DNA of 64,000 nucleotides. It comes from an uncultured Brachybacterium sp. GTDB taxonomy: Bacteria > Actinomycetota > Actinomycetes > Actinomycetales > Dermabacteraceae. Location of the stretch: positions 1 through 64,000 of the forward strand of contig NZ_CANMSY010000001.1 of the NCBI RefSeq assembly GCF_947500705.1, read 5' to 3'. Below are positions 1 to 8,344 of this stretch, one piece after another (position 1 is the first letter of the stretch; each line of letters starts with the position of its first letter). The notes beneath the pieces are model-generated. The model searched no databases. It saw only the letters and a program-made list of their open reading frames with translations, and was not told the origin of the DNA. The translations under genes and the position numbers were made by a program.

Positions 1-42
1 TACGAGACCATCATGAACCCGGCCGTGAGCCTCGCGGCCTGA
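1..42 (+). CDS. C-terminal tail of an unidentified protein
   Basis: The window opens inside a reading frame whose last 13 codons read YETIMNPAVSLAA, followed by TGA at 40-42. The gene begins before the window and too little remains to name a family. It runs in the same direction as hxlBA but is separated from it by an oppositely oriented regulator. Coding status is inferred only from the open frame reaching the edge. Confidence 0.35.
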   Translation, partial: YETIMNPAVSLAA

Positions 43-384
43 CACCCCAACTGTCACCTGTTCGTGCGGCAGTCCCATGGTTGTCGGTTGGTGGGCAGCT
101 TTGACGCGCGCTCACTGACCGAGATGCTGGAATCCAGCCGTCGCGGGGGCCGCACCCAGGCGGCGAAGGCCTGAGGCCGATCCGCGAACCCGGAACACGG
201 CGGGACGCGGGCCGTGCCGGCGCGTATCAGTCACAGCTGCGCGTTCACCGGTTTCGCGTCGGGCTGGTCCTGGACGGCGTGCGGCATCGCCTTCACCGCC
301 GGCCACCAGCTCTTCGAGGTCACGGCCATGAGGCTCGCAGCGCAGTGGGTGCGACACCGCTGCCGACGTCCGGACCGAGGCCCG
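43..384. other. Intergenic stretch without a supported gene
   Basis: This 342-base stretch lies between the tail of the first gene and the stop codon of the LuxR-type regulator. I see no start with a ribosome-binding site and no recognisable domain. A short minus-strand frame ending near 231 reads vaguely protein-like (it contains SWWPAVKAMPH) but has no assignable family and may be debris. No clear terminator was recognised. Confidence 0.5.
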
Positions 385-1236
385 CTATCGAGTCTGGGCG
401 CTCGGAGAGTGCGCATCATGGGAGTGAGCGATGCTTGCGAGCTCGGCGCGCGTGCGGGCGCCGTATTTCCGCAGCAAGTTGGCCACGTGGTACTTCACGG
501 TGTTGGCCGTGATCCCGAGCTGGTCGCCGATGCGCTGGTTCGAGATCCCGGTCGCGACCAGGCGCAGCACCTGCTTCTCGCGGTCGGTGAGTTCCTCGGC
601 GCCCTCCACGGTGAGCGCTGCGCTGGGCGGGTCCAGTGGGATCTCGATCCGCAGCGTCGTCCCCCAGCCCGGGGTCGTCTCCACGTCCATGGTTCCGTCG
701 AGCGCCGCGACTCGCTCCACGATCGGACGCAGTGTGTCGTCGTGCGCCGTCACCGCGATTCCCCCGTCGTCACGGACCTCCATCAGCAGGTTGCGGCCAT
801 CGCAGTCCCAGCCGATCCGGGCGCGTGCAGCGTCCGCGCGGTCCATGAGCGAGAGCACTGCTGTGCGGGAGATGGCGCGGGCTTCCCGAGCGACCGGGCC
901 CGGCAGCGCCCGTCCTCGCGCAGGAGGCTCTGCGAACTGGACCTGCAGCGGCCCGGAGCGGATCAGAGGACGCAGTTCGGTGCGCAGGCGCGAGAATGCC
1001 ACGGCTACCGGCTCGAGCACGCTCTCCTGCTGCTCATGGACCGAACGAGCACGGATGAGTGCGGAGGAGGCGATCTCCGTGGCCTCACTGCGCGCGGCCG
1101 CATCCGCGAGTCGGCCGGAGCGGAGCACGGCAAGGATCGATTCGAGGGTGATCGCATGTTGATCAGCCTGCTCGGTCAGGCCACGGTCCCTCGACAGGGA
1201 GCGGGCACGTTCCAGCGGGGTCGGGAGGTCGCTCAC
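385..1236 (-). CDS. LuxR-type regulator fused to a histidine-kinase-like ATPase domain
   Basis: A 283-residue predicted transcription factor. Residues about 40-95 form helices resembling the dimerisation region of NarL-type sensor kinases, but no phospho-accepting His is evident. Residues about 105-202 resemble a HATPase_c fold with a glycine loop (VRDDGG) and a final GTTLRIEIPL strand; the usual Asn of the N box is not evident. Residues 215-270 are a typical GerE/LuxR helix-turn-helix (LTDREKQVLRLVATG, then NTVKYHVANLLRKYGA). It would act as a one-component regulator joining a kinase-type sensor domain directly to a DNA-binding domain. It is divergent from hxlB-hxlA across about 90 bp, so control of those genes is a reasonable inference. 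The start is GTG 1236, with a TAGAGT -10 only 6 nt away, suggesting a leaderless message. The ligand or signal is unknown. Confidence 0.8.
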   Translation of the reverse strand: MSDLPTPLERARSLSRDRGLTEQADQHAITLESILAVLRSGRLADAAARSEATEIASSALIRARSVHEQQESVLEPVAVAFSRLRTELRPLIRSGPLQVQFAEPPARGRALPGPVAREARAISRTAVLSLMDRADAARARIGWDCDGRNLLMEVRDDGGIAVTAHDDTLRPIVERVAALDGTMDVETTPGWGTTLRIEIPLDPPSAALTVEGAEELTDREKQVLRLVATGISNQRIGDQLGITANTVKYHVANLLRKYGARTRAELASIAHSHDAHSPSAQTR

Positions 1237-1242
1237 TCCGCT

Positions 1243-1248
1243 ACTCTA
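1243..1248 (-). promoter_or_regulatory. -10 element (TAGAGT), leaderless promoter of the LuxR-type gene
   Basis: TAGAGT on the minus strand ends 6 nt before GTG 1236, the spacing expected when transcription starts at or next to the start codon. No convincing -35 box is visible. Confidence 0.45.
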
Positions 1249-1267
1249 GCCCGACCTGGGAGGCCCA

Positions 1268-1298
1268 CCCGATCGAACGGGGCACCCCGCTCATCGGG
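1268..1298. promoter_or_regulatory. Nested palindrome between the regulator and hxlB, possible operator
   Basis: Two inverted pairs are nested: outer CCCGAT/ATCGGG and inner CGGGG/CCCCG around a central CA. The outer spacers are 4 and 3 nt. The element lies in the short divergent intergenic region, where a dimeric LuxR-type protein could bind. The role is inferred from position and symmetry only. Confidence 0.35.
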
Positions 1299-1328
1299 CA
1301 GCAGTGGACCACCGCAGACCGGCCCAAG

Positions 1329-1901
1329 ATGGTCTGCATGGAAGAACGAAGCATCCAGGATTCGCTGACGCGGATCATCAACGAGATCGAGGGGACAGCT
1401 TCCCTGCCCGACGCGCCCGCGCTCGCGGCCGCCGTCGAACTGACAGCGAACGCCCGGCGGGTCTTCGTCCACGGCGCCGGACGCTCCGGGCTCGCGCTGC
1501 GGATGACGGCCATGCGCCTCATGCACCTCGGGCTGCAGGTCCACGTCGTCGGTGAGACGACGACCCCGGCGATCGGAGAGGGCGATCTGCTCCTGACCGC
1601 CAGCGGTTCCGGCACGACCTCGGGGGTGGTGAGCGCGGCTGAGACGGCGAGATCCGTCGGTGCCCGCGTCATCGGGATCACGACCGACCCCGAGTCACCG
1701 CTTGCTCAGCTGTCCCACGCCGTCCTGGTCATCCGTGCGGCGACGAAGACAGACCGGTCCGAGCAGCAGTCGGCCCAGTACGCCGGCAGCCTCTTCGAGC
1801 AGCTCCTCGTCCTCGTCGGCGACGCTCTCTTCGACGTCCTGTGGCAGAAGAGCGGTCAGAGCGCGGATGCGCTCTGGCCCCGTCATGCCAACCTCGAATG
1901 A
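1329..1901 (+). CDS. hxlB: 6-phospho-3-hexuloisomerase
   Basis: A 190-residue SIS-domain protein that converts D-arabino-3-hexulose 6-phosphate to fructose 6-phosphate, the second step of formaldehyde fixation by the ribulose monophosphate pathway. The fold is a single sugar-isomerase domain with the phosphate-binding segment FVHGAGRSG (about residues 46-54) and a second serine-rich loop LTASGSGTTSG; the length matches the family. The identity is strongly supported by hxlA, the partner synthase, lying 53 bp downstream on the same strand. ATG 1329 gives the longest frame; ATG 1338 (MEERSIQD) is equally possible, and neither has a good ribosome-binding site. The gene is probably co-transcribed with hxlA under the divergent regulator. 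Confidence 0.9.
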   Translation: MVCMEERSIQDSLTRIINEIEGTASLPDAPALAAAVELTANARRVFVHGAGRSGLALRMTAMRLMHLGLQVHVVGETTTPAIGEGDLLLTASGSGTTSGVVSAAETARSVGARVIGITTDPESPLAQLSHAVLVIRAATKTDRSEQQSAQYAGSLFEQLLVLVGDALFDVLWQKSGQSADALWPRHANLE

Positions 1902-1954
1902 CCTTTCTTCTCCGTTCCATCATCGACACCACCACAAGAAAGAGACACCCTGAC

Positions 1955-2578
1955 ATGCGCCTGCAGTTCGCCATGGACACCCTGACCACCGAGTCCGCCC
2001 TCGACCTCGCCGCGAAGGCCGCACCCCACGTCGACATCCTCGAGCTCGGCACCCCTCTGATCAAGAGCGAGGGCCTCGCGGCGATCACGGCGGTCAAGGC
2101 CGCCCACCCCGACAAGACCGTCTTCGCCGATCTCAAGACCATGGATGCCGGCGAGCTGGAAGCTGACATCGCCTTCGCTGCCGGAGCGGATCTGGTCACC
2201 GTGCTCGGCGTCGCCGGTGACAGCACGATCGCCGGCGCGGTCGCCGCGGCGACCAAGCACGGCAAGGGCGTCGTCGTCGATCTGATCGGCGTGTCCGACA
2301 AGGCCGCACGGGCCCGAGAGGTCGTCGCCCTCGGCGCCGTCTTCGTGGAGATGCACGCCGGCCTCGACGAGCAGGCGGAGGACGGCTACAGCCTCGACGC
2401 CCTGCTCGCCGCCGGCGAGGCCGCCGAGGTCCCGTTCTCCGTCGCCGGCGGCGTCAGTGCGGACTCTGTCGAGGCCGTCCAGCGGGCGGGAGCAGACGTG
2501 GCCGTCGCGGGCAGCGCCATCTACAGCGCATCGGACGTCGCCGGCGCGGCCGCCGCTATCCGCTCCGCCATCAGGTGA
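1955..2578 (+). CDS. hxlA: 3-hexulose-6-phosphate synthase
   Basis: A 207-residue cytosolic TIM-barrel enzyme of the orotidine-phosphate decarboxylase suprafamily. It condenses formaldehyde with ribulose 5-phosphate to give hexulose 6-phosphate. The suprafamily DxKxxD motif is present as DLKTMD (about residues 60-65), preceded by the strand KTVFA, and the late phosphate-binding strand SVAGGVS is also seen. ATG 1955 (MRLQFAMDTL) matches family N-termini and follows an AGAAAGAGA ribosome-binding site. It lies downstream of hxlB; together they turn formaldehyde into fructose 6-phosphate. In an organism with no visible methanol dehydrogenase here, the likely job is formaldehyde detoxification rather than methylotrophy. 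Confidence 0.93.
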   Translation: MRLQFAMDTLTTESALDLAAKAAPHVDILELGTPLIKSEGLAAITAVKAAHPDKTVFADLKTMDAGELEADIAFAAGADLVTVLGVAGDSTIAGAVAAATKHGKGVVVDLIGVSDKAARAREVVALGAVFVEMHAGLDEQAEDGYSLDALLAAGEAAEVPFSVAGGVSADSVEAVQRAGADVAVAGSAIYSASDVAGAAAAIRSAIR

Positions 2579-3403
2579 CCACCGCCCACCGCATCCCGTG
2601 GAGAGGGGGCAGGTGACGGCACGCCCGGACCCTGTCCCCTCCCACCGGATGCGGTGGACTGATGCCGCAGTCGATCACCGCGTGGCGCAGAGCGCCACGC
2701 GACCCTCCTCCCCGCAGGGCGTGCCCGGCATCGGGGTCGGTCGGAGGCCCGCTCGATCCAGGCGATGGTTACTCTCATGGAGCGCACACGCCGGACTTCC
2801 GCAACGGCTCGATCGACAGCAGCGGACTCCGGCTCATCGACCGCCGTCCGGGCCTCGGAGCACAAGAGCTCGCCGAGCTCCCGGCCCGGGCGGCGACGGT
2901 GCTCTCGGAGAGGCGCTCGATCCGCGTCATGATGATCCTGACGTTCTGGACGGCGCGGTGGCGCGTCCCGACGGCCCGCCGTATGCGATGTCGCTGCGGC
3001 AGCGTCGGACCTTCTCAGCGCCGCCCCCCGCGGTGGACCGGCGCTCGTCCGCGTCACACCCCAGCTGGAGTTCCCCGCCAGGACCGGCGCCGGTGACGTG
3101 AAACCGGTCCCTCCGCCACGTGCGCGTGCCGGCGGCCCTGGCGCCGGTGATCGTCCTTCTCGCCCCGCGACGCGTTCCGGATCGTGAGAGGCGTCAGGAG
3201 CGTCGCAGCGAGCAGCCCCGTCTCCCAGGATCACGCCCCTCCTCGCTCCCCCACGCCGCTGGGCGCCGACATGCCGGCCCCACGTGCCCCAGGCCCGCGC
3301 CGGGCATCGTCCAGGACGGGATCGGCGACGGATCCGTGCACAGAGCCGGCCCGCGACCGACGCTGGAGCGACGATCGCGGGCCGGGTTCATGACGGCCCG
3401 GGA
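2579..3403. other. 825-bp stretch without a supported gene between hxlA and fdhA
   Basis: Apart from the hairpin at its left end I find no supported gene. Open frames exist on both strands, as expected at this GC content, but none has a recognisable domain together with a ribosome-binding site. One short forward frame near 3000-3100 contains the protein-like string RVTPQLEFPARTGAGDVKPV; it is interrupted and unassignable. The region may be a decayed gene. It separates two convergent formaldehyde genes. Confidence 0.45.
2586..2657 (+). terminator. Long imperfect hairpin after hxlA
   Basis: An 11-nt perfect outer stem, CCACCGCATCC (2586-2596) with GGATGCGGTGG (2647-2657), encloses a second imperfect stem (GTGGAGAGGGGG against CCCCTCCCAC). 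It begins 8 bases after the hxlA stop, so it is a plausible terminator or mRNA-stabilising structure. No T-run follows. Confidence 0.5.
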
Positions 3404-4597
3404 TCAGGCGGGGATCATGCCGTGGGGATCGATGATGAACTTCTCCGAGACACCGGTATCGAACTTCGCGTAGGCGTCGGGGGCCTCGTCGAGGCTGATG
3501 ACCTTGGTGTTGAGCATGTCGCTGAGGTAGGGCATGCGGTCCCACAGGATCGACATCATCAGCTCACGGTTGTAGTGCATGATCGGGGCCTGGCCGCCGG
3601 AGATCCGAGGCGACTTGATCCACGCCTTGCCGAAGTCGAGCGGGTAGGTGCCCTCCTGCTCGGCCTTGGAGGACGCCAGCGGGTCGGGGCCGTAGACGCC
3701 GACGATGCCGGTGGCACCGCCTGCGCGGGTGGCGTCCATGACCTGGTTGATGGCGTGTGCCGGGCTCATGTCCTCGGCCTCACGGCCGATCCCGTGGGCT
3801 TCGTTGCCGACGTAGTCGACGGCGCAGTCCACCATGGGTTCGCCGAGGATGGCCTCGATCTGATCGGTCAGCGGCACGTCCTGGTTCAGGTCGATGGTCT
3901 CGCAGCCGTTGTTCTTCATCAGGTCCAGCCGGTCCTGGTGGTAGTCACCGACGATGATGCAGGAAGCGCCCAGGAGACGGGCTGCTGCGGCGCCGCAGCG
4001 ACCGACGGGACCGGCGCCGGCGATGTAGACGGTCGAGCCGGGCTTGGCCCCGGCCTCCATGAGGCCGTGGAACGCGGTGGGCAGGATGTCCGAGAGCAGG
4101 GCGAGGTCACGGATCTTCTCCATGGCCTGGTCCTTGTCCGGGAAGCGGAGCAGCTGGAAGTCGGCGTAGGGGACGAACAGGTATTCCGCCTGCCCACCCT
4201 GGAAGTCGCCCAGGTTGAACCCGTAAGCGCCGCAGGCCGCGTCGGGGTTCACGGTCTCGCACACCTCGGTACGACGGGCGCGACAGTTGCGGCATCGGCC
4301 GCAGGCGACGTTGAAGGGGACCGAGACCAGGTCGCCCTCGGAGAGGAACTCGACGTCGGGGCCGACCTCGAGGACTTCTCCGGTCATCTCGTGGCCCACG
4401 ACCATGCCCTGGGGGACAGGGAAGGACCCGCGGTAGATGTGCAGGTCGGAACCGCAGATGTTGGTGGCGACGATCTTGAGGATGACTCCGTGCGGGGCGC
4501 TCCTGCCGTTCGGCATCTCGAGCTTCGGGAAGTCGAGGGACTCGACGCGCATGTCCTTGACGTTCTGGAACACGACGGCGCGGTTGCTGCTTGCCAT
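3404..4597 (-). CDS. fdhA: Glutathione-independent formaldehyde dehydrogenase (zinc alcohol dehydrogenase family)
   Basis: A 397-residue NAD-dependent enzyme that oxidises formaldehyde to formate without glutathione. The N-terminal GroES-like domain carries the catalytic zinc site (CGSDLHIYRG, then GHEMTGEV). The structural zinc cluster CGRCRNCRARRTEVC is complete. A Rossmann segment (AGAGPVGRCGAAAARLLGA) follows, then the long C-terminal domain typical of Pseudomonas-type formaldehyde dehydrogenase, whose length (about 398) it matches. ATG 4597 (MASSNRAVVF) follows a clear GGAGGAG ribosome-binding site; longer upstream frames lack one. It converges on hxlA about 0.8 kb away, so formaldehyde can be either assimilated by HxlAB or oxidised here. 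Related dismutases share this fold, so exact chemistry is family-level. Confidence 0.9.
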   Translation of the reverse strand: MASSNRAVVFQNVKDMRVESLDFPKLEMPNGRSAPHGVILKIVATNICGSDLHIYRGSFPVPQGMVVGHEMTGEVLEVGPDVEFLSEGDLVSVPFNVACGRCRNCRARRTEVCETVNPDAACGAYGFNLGDFQGGQAEYLFVPYADFQLLRFPDKDQAMEKIRDLALLSDILPTAFHGLMEAGAKPGSTVYIAGAGPVGRCGAAAARLLGASCIIVGDYHQDRLDLMKNNGCETIDLNQDVPLTDQIEAILGEPMVDCAVDYVGNEAHGIGREAEDMSPAHAINQVMDATRAGGATGIVGVYGPDPLASSKAEQEGTYPLDFGKAWIKSPRISGGQAPIMHYNRELMMSILWDRMPYLSDMLNTKVISLDEAPDAYAKFDTGVSEKFIIDPHGMIPA

Positions 4598-4807
4598 GAC
4601 GTTCTCCTCCAGTTGGGGATGGCCCGGTCGCGGAAGTGCCTCGGTCATATGGATGCCCGTCGCCCGCGACCTCGGCTCTTCGAGCATAGACGAGGAGGGA
4701 CCTCGCCCTCCACCGAGGTGCCCGCCGCGGCTGCGGCGACAGGCGCCACGGGCAGGTGGACCGTGGAGGACCGGGCCATGCTCCGACCGATCGGTGGAAC
4801 GCGTTGC

Positions 4808-4813
4808 TAGTGT
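4808..4813 (+). promoter_or_regulatory. -10 element (TAGTGT), leaderless promoter of the UvrA-like gene
   Basis: TAGTGT ends 7 nt before ATG 4821. No ribosome-binding site is present in the gap, consistent with a leaderless transcript. Confidence 0.45.
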
Positions 4814-4820
4814 CGCCTGC

Positions 4821-7499
4821 ATGGTCGAAGCACGCAGGTCCGCGCCGTCGGACTCCACACCCGTTCAGCCCGACGTGCAGGTTCTCGGCGCGCGCGAGCA
4901 CAACCTCCAGGACATCGACCTGACGGTCCCCCGCGACGCTCTGGTGGTGTTCACCGGCGTCTCCGGCTCGGGAAAGTCCTCCCTGGCCTTCGGAACCCTG
5001 TTCGCGGAGTCCCAGCGCCGTTACCTCGAGTCCGTCGCTCCCTACGCCCGTCGCCTCATCGACCAGGCAGGCGTCCCGGACGTCGACTCCATCACGGGCA
5101 TGCCGCCGGCCGTCGCTCTTCAGCAGCAGCGTGGAGGCCGCAGCGCGCGGTCCTCGGTGGGCAGCATCACCACGCTCTCCTCGCTGGTGCGCATGCTCTA
5201 CTCCCGGGCCGGCCACTACCCCGAAGATCAGCCGATGCTCTACGCCGAGGACTTCTCCGCCAACACCGTGCAGGGCGCATGCCCGGAGTGCCACGGCATC
5301 GGCCGGGTGTACGAGGTCACCGAGGACATGATGGTGCCGGACCCTTCATTGACGATCCGCGAACGGGCCATCGCCTCCTGGCCGACGGCCTGGCACGGTC
5401 ATCAGCTGCGCGATGTCCTCGTCGCGCTCGGCTACGACGTCGATGTGCCCTGGAAGGATCTGCCGAAGGAGGAGCGTGAATGGATCCTCTACACGGACGA
5501 GACGCCGTATGTCCCGGTCCACTCGCGGCTCACACTCTCCGAGGCCCGGGCCGCGACCGCGGCGGGCGTCGAACCGAGCTACTCGGGCACCTTCGTCGGC
5601 GCGCGTCGGTACGTGCTCGACACCTTCGCGAACACCAAGAGCGGGTCGATGAAGCGGCGCGTGGCGGAGTTCCTCTCGGTCGCTCCCTGCCCTGCCTGCC
5701 AGGGGAAGCGGCTGAAGCCGGAGGCCCTGTCCGTGACGTTCGAGGGTCTCGACGTCGCAGATCTCTCCGCGCTGCCGCTCGCGGAGCTCTCCACGCTGAT
5801 CGACCAGGCGGCCGAACGGGCCACCGGCGCTCTCGACGGGGCCGAGTCGGCGGGCCGCACAGGTGGCCAGGCTGACCGACGCGACGCCGGGCAGCGGATC
5901 GACGCCGGAGGATCCGCCCCCGCGGCCGTCGAGGACGCGCGCATGTCGCCTGACCGCTCGGTCGAGAAGCTGGCCGCGACAGCGCGATTGGGCGCGGAGC
6001 TCGTCAACAGACTGCGGCCGATCATCGATCTGGGTCTGGGGTACCTCTCCCTGGGCCGCACCACCCCCACCCTCTCCGGCGGCGAGCTGCAGCGACTGCG
6101 ACTCGCGACCCAGCTGACCTCTGAGCTGTTCGGTGTGGTCTATGTGCTCGATGAGCCGTCCGCGGGTCTTCATCCGCAGGACGTCAGCGCTCTGCTCGGC
6201 ATCCTCGACGGGCTCAAGCGCCGGGGCAACAGCCTGTTCGTCGTGGAGCATTCGGTGGATGTGATGCGGCACGCCGACTGGCTGGTCGACATCGGCCCCG
6301 GCGCGGGCGAGCGCGGCGGACGCGTCATCTACAGCGGGCCCTACGAAGGGCTGGCAGAGGTGGAGGAGTCCGTCACCCGCGGCTATGTCTTCGGGGGCAG
6401 CGGACTGCCCCGCCGGACGCCCCGCGAGCCACAGGGATGGCTGAGGCTCGAGCACGTCACGCGCAACAACCTGCGCGACGTGACGATCTCCTTCCCGCTC
6501 GGGGTGTTCACCGCCGTCACCGGAGTGTCGGGATCAGGCAAGTCCAGCCTGGTCAGCCAGGCACTGCCCGCGCTGCTCGGCGAACGGCAGGGACGAGCAG
6601 ACCAGGCGGAGGACGCCGCCCCCGCCGAAGGGGACGATCTCCTGCTGTCGGACGAGCCCGACGAGCTCGAGGGAGAGATCCGCGGCGACGTCGCCGGGGT
6701 GCGCCGCGTCGTGAGCATCGACCAGAAGCCCATCGGTCGCACCCCACGCTCGAACGTCGCCACCTATACGGGCCTGTTCGACCACGTGAGGAGAAGGTTC
6801 GCGGAGACCCCCGAGGCCCGCGCTCGCGGGTACAAGGCGGGCAGATTCTCCTTCAACGTCACCGGCGGTCGCTGCCCTACCTGCAAGGGCGAAGGATCCG
6901 TCATGGTGGAGCTGCTCTTCCTCCCCTCGGTCTACACCAAGTGCCCCGACTGCCACGGCACCCGCTACCAGTCCAGCACGCTGGAGATCGCCTGGCGCGG
7001 CCGCAACATCGCGGAGATCCTCGCCATGAGCGTCGAGGAGGCCCACGACTTCTTCCACGGCGAGTTCGACATCATGCGCTCGCTCACGGCACTGGTCGAC
7101 GTCGGCCTCGGATATCTCCGTCTCGGACAGCCGGCCACCGAGTTGTCCGGAGGTGAGGCACAGCGGGTGAAGCTCGCCACCGAGCTCCAACGATCCCAGC
7201 GCGGGGACACCCTCTACGTCCTGGACGAGCCGACCTCCGGGCTGCACAGCGCCGACTCCGACCGACTCGTGACGCATCTCCAGACCCTCGTGGACGCAGG
7301 CAACACCGTCGTCGCGGTCGAGCTCGACATGCGCATCGTCGCCGTGGCCGACCACGTCATCGACCTCGGACCCGGCGCGGGAGACGACGGCGGCACGGTG
7401 GTCGCCTCGGGCACGCCCGCGCAGGTCGCCTCGTCCGGAGCCGGTGCGTCGGCACCGTACCTCGAGGCCGCGCTCCAGGAGGCCACCTCCCGGATGTGA
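4821..7499 (+). CDS. UvrA-like excision/drug-resistance ABC ATPase
   Basis: An 892-residue protein with two ABC ATPase halves of the UvrA type. Both Walker A motifs read TGVSGSGKSSL, both signature motifs (LSGGELQR, LSGGEAQR) are present, and the Walker B segments are VYVLDEPSAGLHP and LYVLDEPTSGLHS. Zinc-finger cysteines occur as CPECHG, CPACQGKRL and CPTCKG...CPDCHG. It is shorter than housekeeping UvrA (about 950). UvrA paralogues of this kind, such as DrrC-type self-resistance proteins, can release DNA-bound drugs or process adducts. ATG 4821 is preferred because a TAGTGT -10 sits 7 nt upstream. A related gene fragment lies at 9566-9994. Whether it acts with UvrB cannot be told from the sequence. 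Confidence 0.85.
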   Translation: MVEARRSAPSDSTPVQPDVQVLGAREHNLQDIDLTVPRDALVVFTGVSGSGKSSLAFGTLFAESQRRYLESVAPYARRLIDQAGVPDVDSITGMPPAVALQQQRGGRSARSSVGSITTLSSLVRMLYSRAGHYPEDQPMLYAEDFSANTVQGACPECHGIGRVYEVTEDMMVPDPSLTIRERAIASWPTAWHGHQLRDVLVALGYDVDVPWKDLPKEEREWILYTDETPYVPVHSRLTLSEARAATAAGVEPSYSGTFVGARRYVLDTFANTKSGSMKRRVAEFLSVAPCPACQGKRLKPEALSVTFEGLDVADLSALPLAELSTLIDQAAERATGALDGAESAGRTGGQADRRDAGQRIDAGGSAPAAVEDARMSPDRSVEKLAATARLGAELVNRLRPIIDLGLGYLSLGRTTPTLSGGELQRLRLATQLTSELFGVVYVLDEPSAGLHPQDVSALLGILDGLKRRGNSLFVVEHSVDVMRHADWLVDIGPGAGERGGRVIYSGPYEGLAEVEESVTRGYVFGGSGLPRRTPREPQGWLRLEHVTRNNLRDVTISFPLGVFTAVTGVSGSGKSSLVSQALPALLGERQGRADQAEDAAPAEGDDLLLSDEPDELEGEIRGDVAGVRRVVSIDQKPIGRTPRSNVATYTGLFDHVRRRFAETPEARARGYKAGRFSFNVTGGRCPTCKGEGSVMVELLFLPSVYTKCPDCHGTRYQSSTLEIAWRGRNIAEILAMSVEEAHDFFHGEFDIMRSLTALVDVGLGYLRLGQPATELSGGEAQRVKLATELQRSQRGDTLYVLDEPTSGLHSADSDRLVTHLQTLVDAGNTVVAVELDMRIVAVADHVIDLGPGAGDDGGTVVASGTPAQVASSGAGASAPYLEAALQEATSRM

Positions 7500-8344
7500 G
7501 AGCCGGAAGGCTGCGACGAGGGCGAAGACCTCGCGCAGAGAGCGCACCGGACGAGCAGGCTGCCTCGCCAGATCGGGAGCCCGGGTGCATGCCTTCCCAG
7601 CGCGGTCAGCAGACGCTCCGCGACTGCCCGACCGCAGACGGACCGGGCAGCGGCCTGCGGGCTCGCGGCGGCGAGGCTCGAGATCGGACTCGGCGGCGGC
7701 GGGCCGAGACGTTGTGAGCTCCCGCCGACGACCAGGACTGCCTGCGGGCCCGCGAGGCCTGGGTCGAGATGGAGAACGATGACGTCGAGCTCGCCGACAG
7801 GAGGTCGCCATAGCCGTCGACGACTCCACGGCCGATCCCGTGCGTCGTGCCCGACCGGAGATCCGAGGACGGGCCCGAATCGCCGGATGCGATCGGCGCG
7901 GTCCCCCGGCGGCATCGGAGTCGTCGACGTCTTCGTGCTCCGGCGTCCCGGCGTCCAGGCGTCCAGGCGTCCAGGCGTCCAGGCGTCCAGGCGTCCAGGC
8001 GTCCAGGCGTCCAGGCGTCCAGAACGAGATGGCCACGTGCGGCCCGTCCCTGACCGACGAGGTCTAGACTCGAATGCGGGCCCGGCGCTCACATCCGGCC
8101 AGGCCCCGGTGAAGAACGACAACCGTCGATGGCGGAAGGTCATCGTCGACCACAGGGCCGAAGCTTCTTCATCGTCTCCCAGGATCCGGCCCGAGAATCG
8201 GCAGCCAACACCTGCCGGCACTCCGATGAGCGCAACGACGACTGCACGCGAGTCGTCCTGCACCCGAACCACGTTGCCCGGTACAGACAGCGTGCGGCTC
8301 GCCCGCACGGGCAGGCCGTCACCTCCCACAGAACGGAGCAGAAC
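7500..8344. other. 845-bp gene-poor stretch carrying a minisatellite
   Basis: No supported gene is found between the UvrA-like gene and the PfpI-family gene. The stretch contains the 8-bp tandem repeat at 7942-8021. A 31-codon forward frame (about 7719-7814, with AREAWVEMENDDVELADRR) looks protein-like but has no start site and no assignable family; it may be a gene remnant. Long frames on the minus strand are antisense extensions of neighbouring genes. Confidence 0.45.
7942..8021. repeat. 8-bp minisatellite, GGCGTCCA x9 plus one variant
   Basis: Nine perfect head-to-tail copies of GGCGTCCA fill 7950-8021, preceded by a variant copy GGCGTCCC (7942-7949). The unit is not a multiple of three, so all frames stay open and read as an eight-residue repeat, which explains spurious long ORFs here. 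It lies in non-coding DNA about 325 bp upstream of the PfpI gene. Such arrays change copy number by slippage. Confidence 0.95.

Noticed and set aside
231-419. Short minus-strand protein near the left edge
   Set aside because: It contains a protein-like string (SWWPAVKAMPH) but no ribosome-binding site and no recognisable family; recorded only as possible debris.
2662-3096. Forward frame between hxlA and fdhA
   Set aside because: No ribosome-binding site, no domain, and composition like other random high-GC frames.
7942-8021. Possible CRISPR array
   Set aside because: The 8-bp units are contiguous with no spacers and no cas genes nearby; this is a minisatellite.
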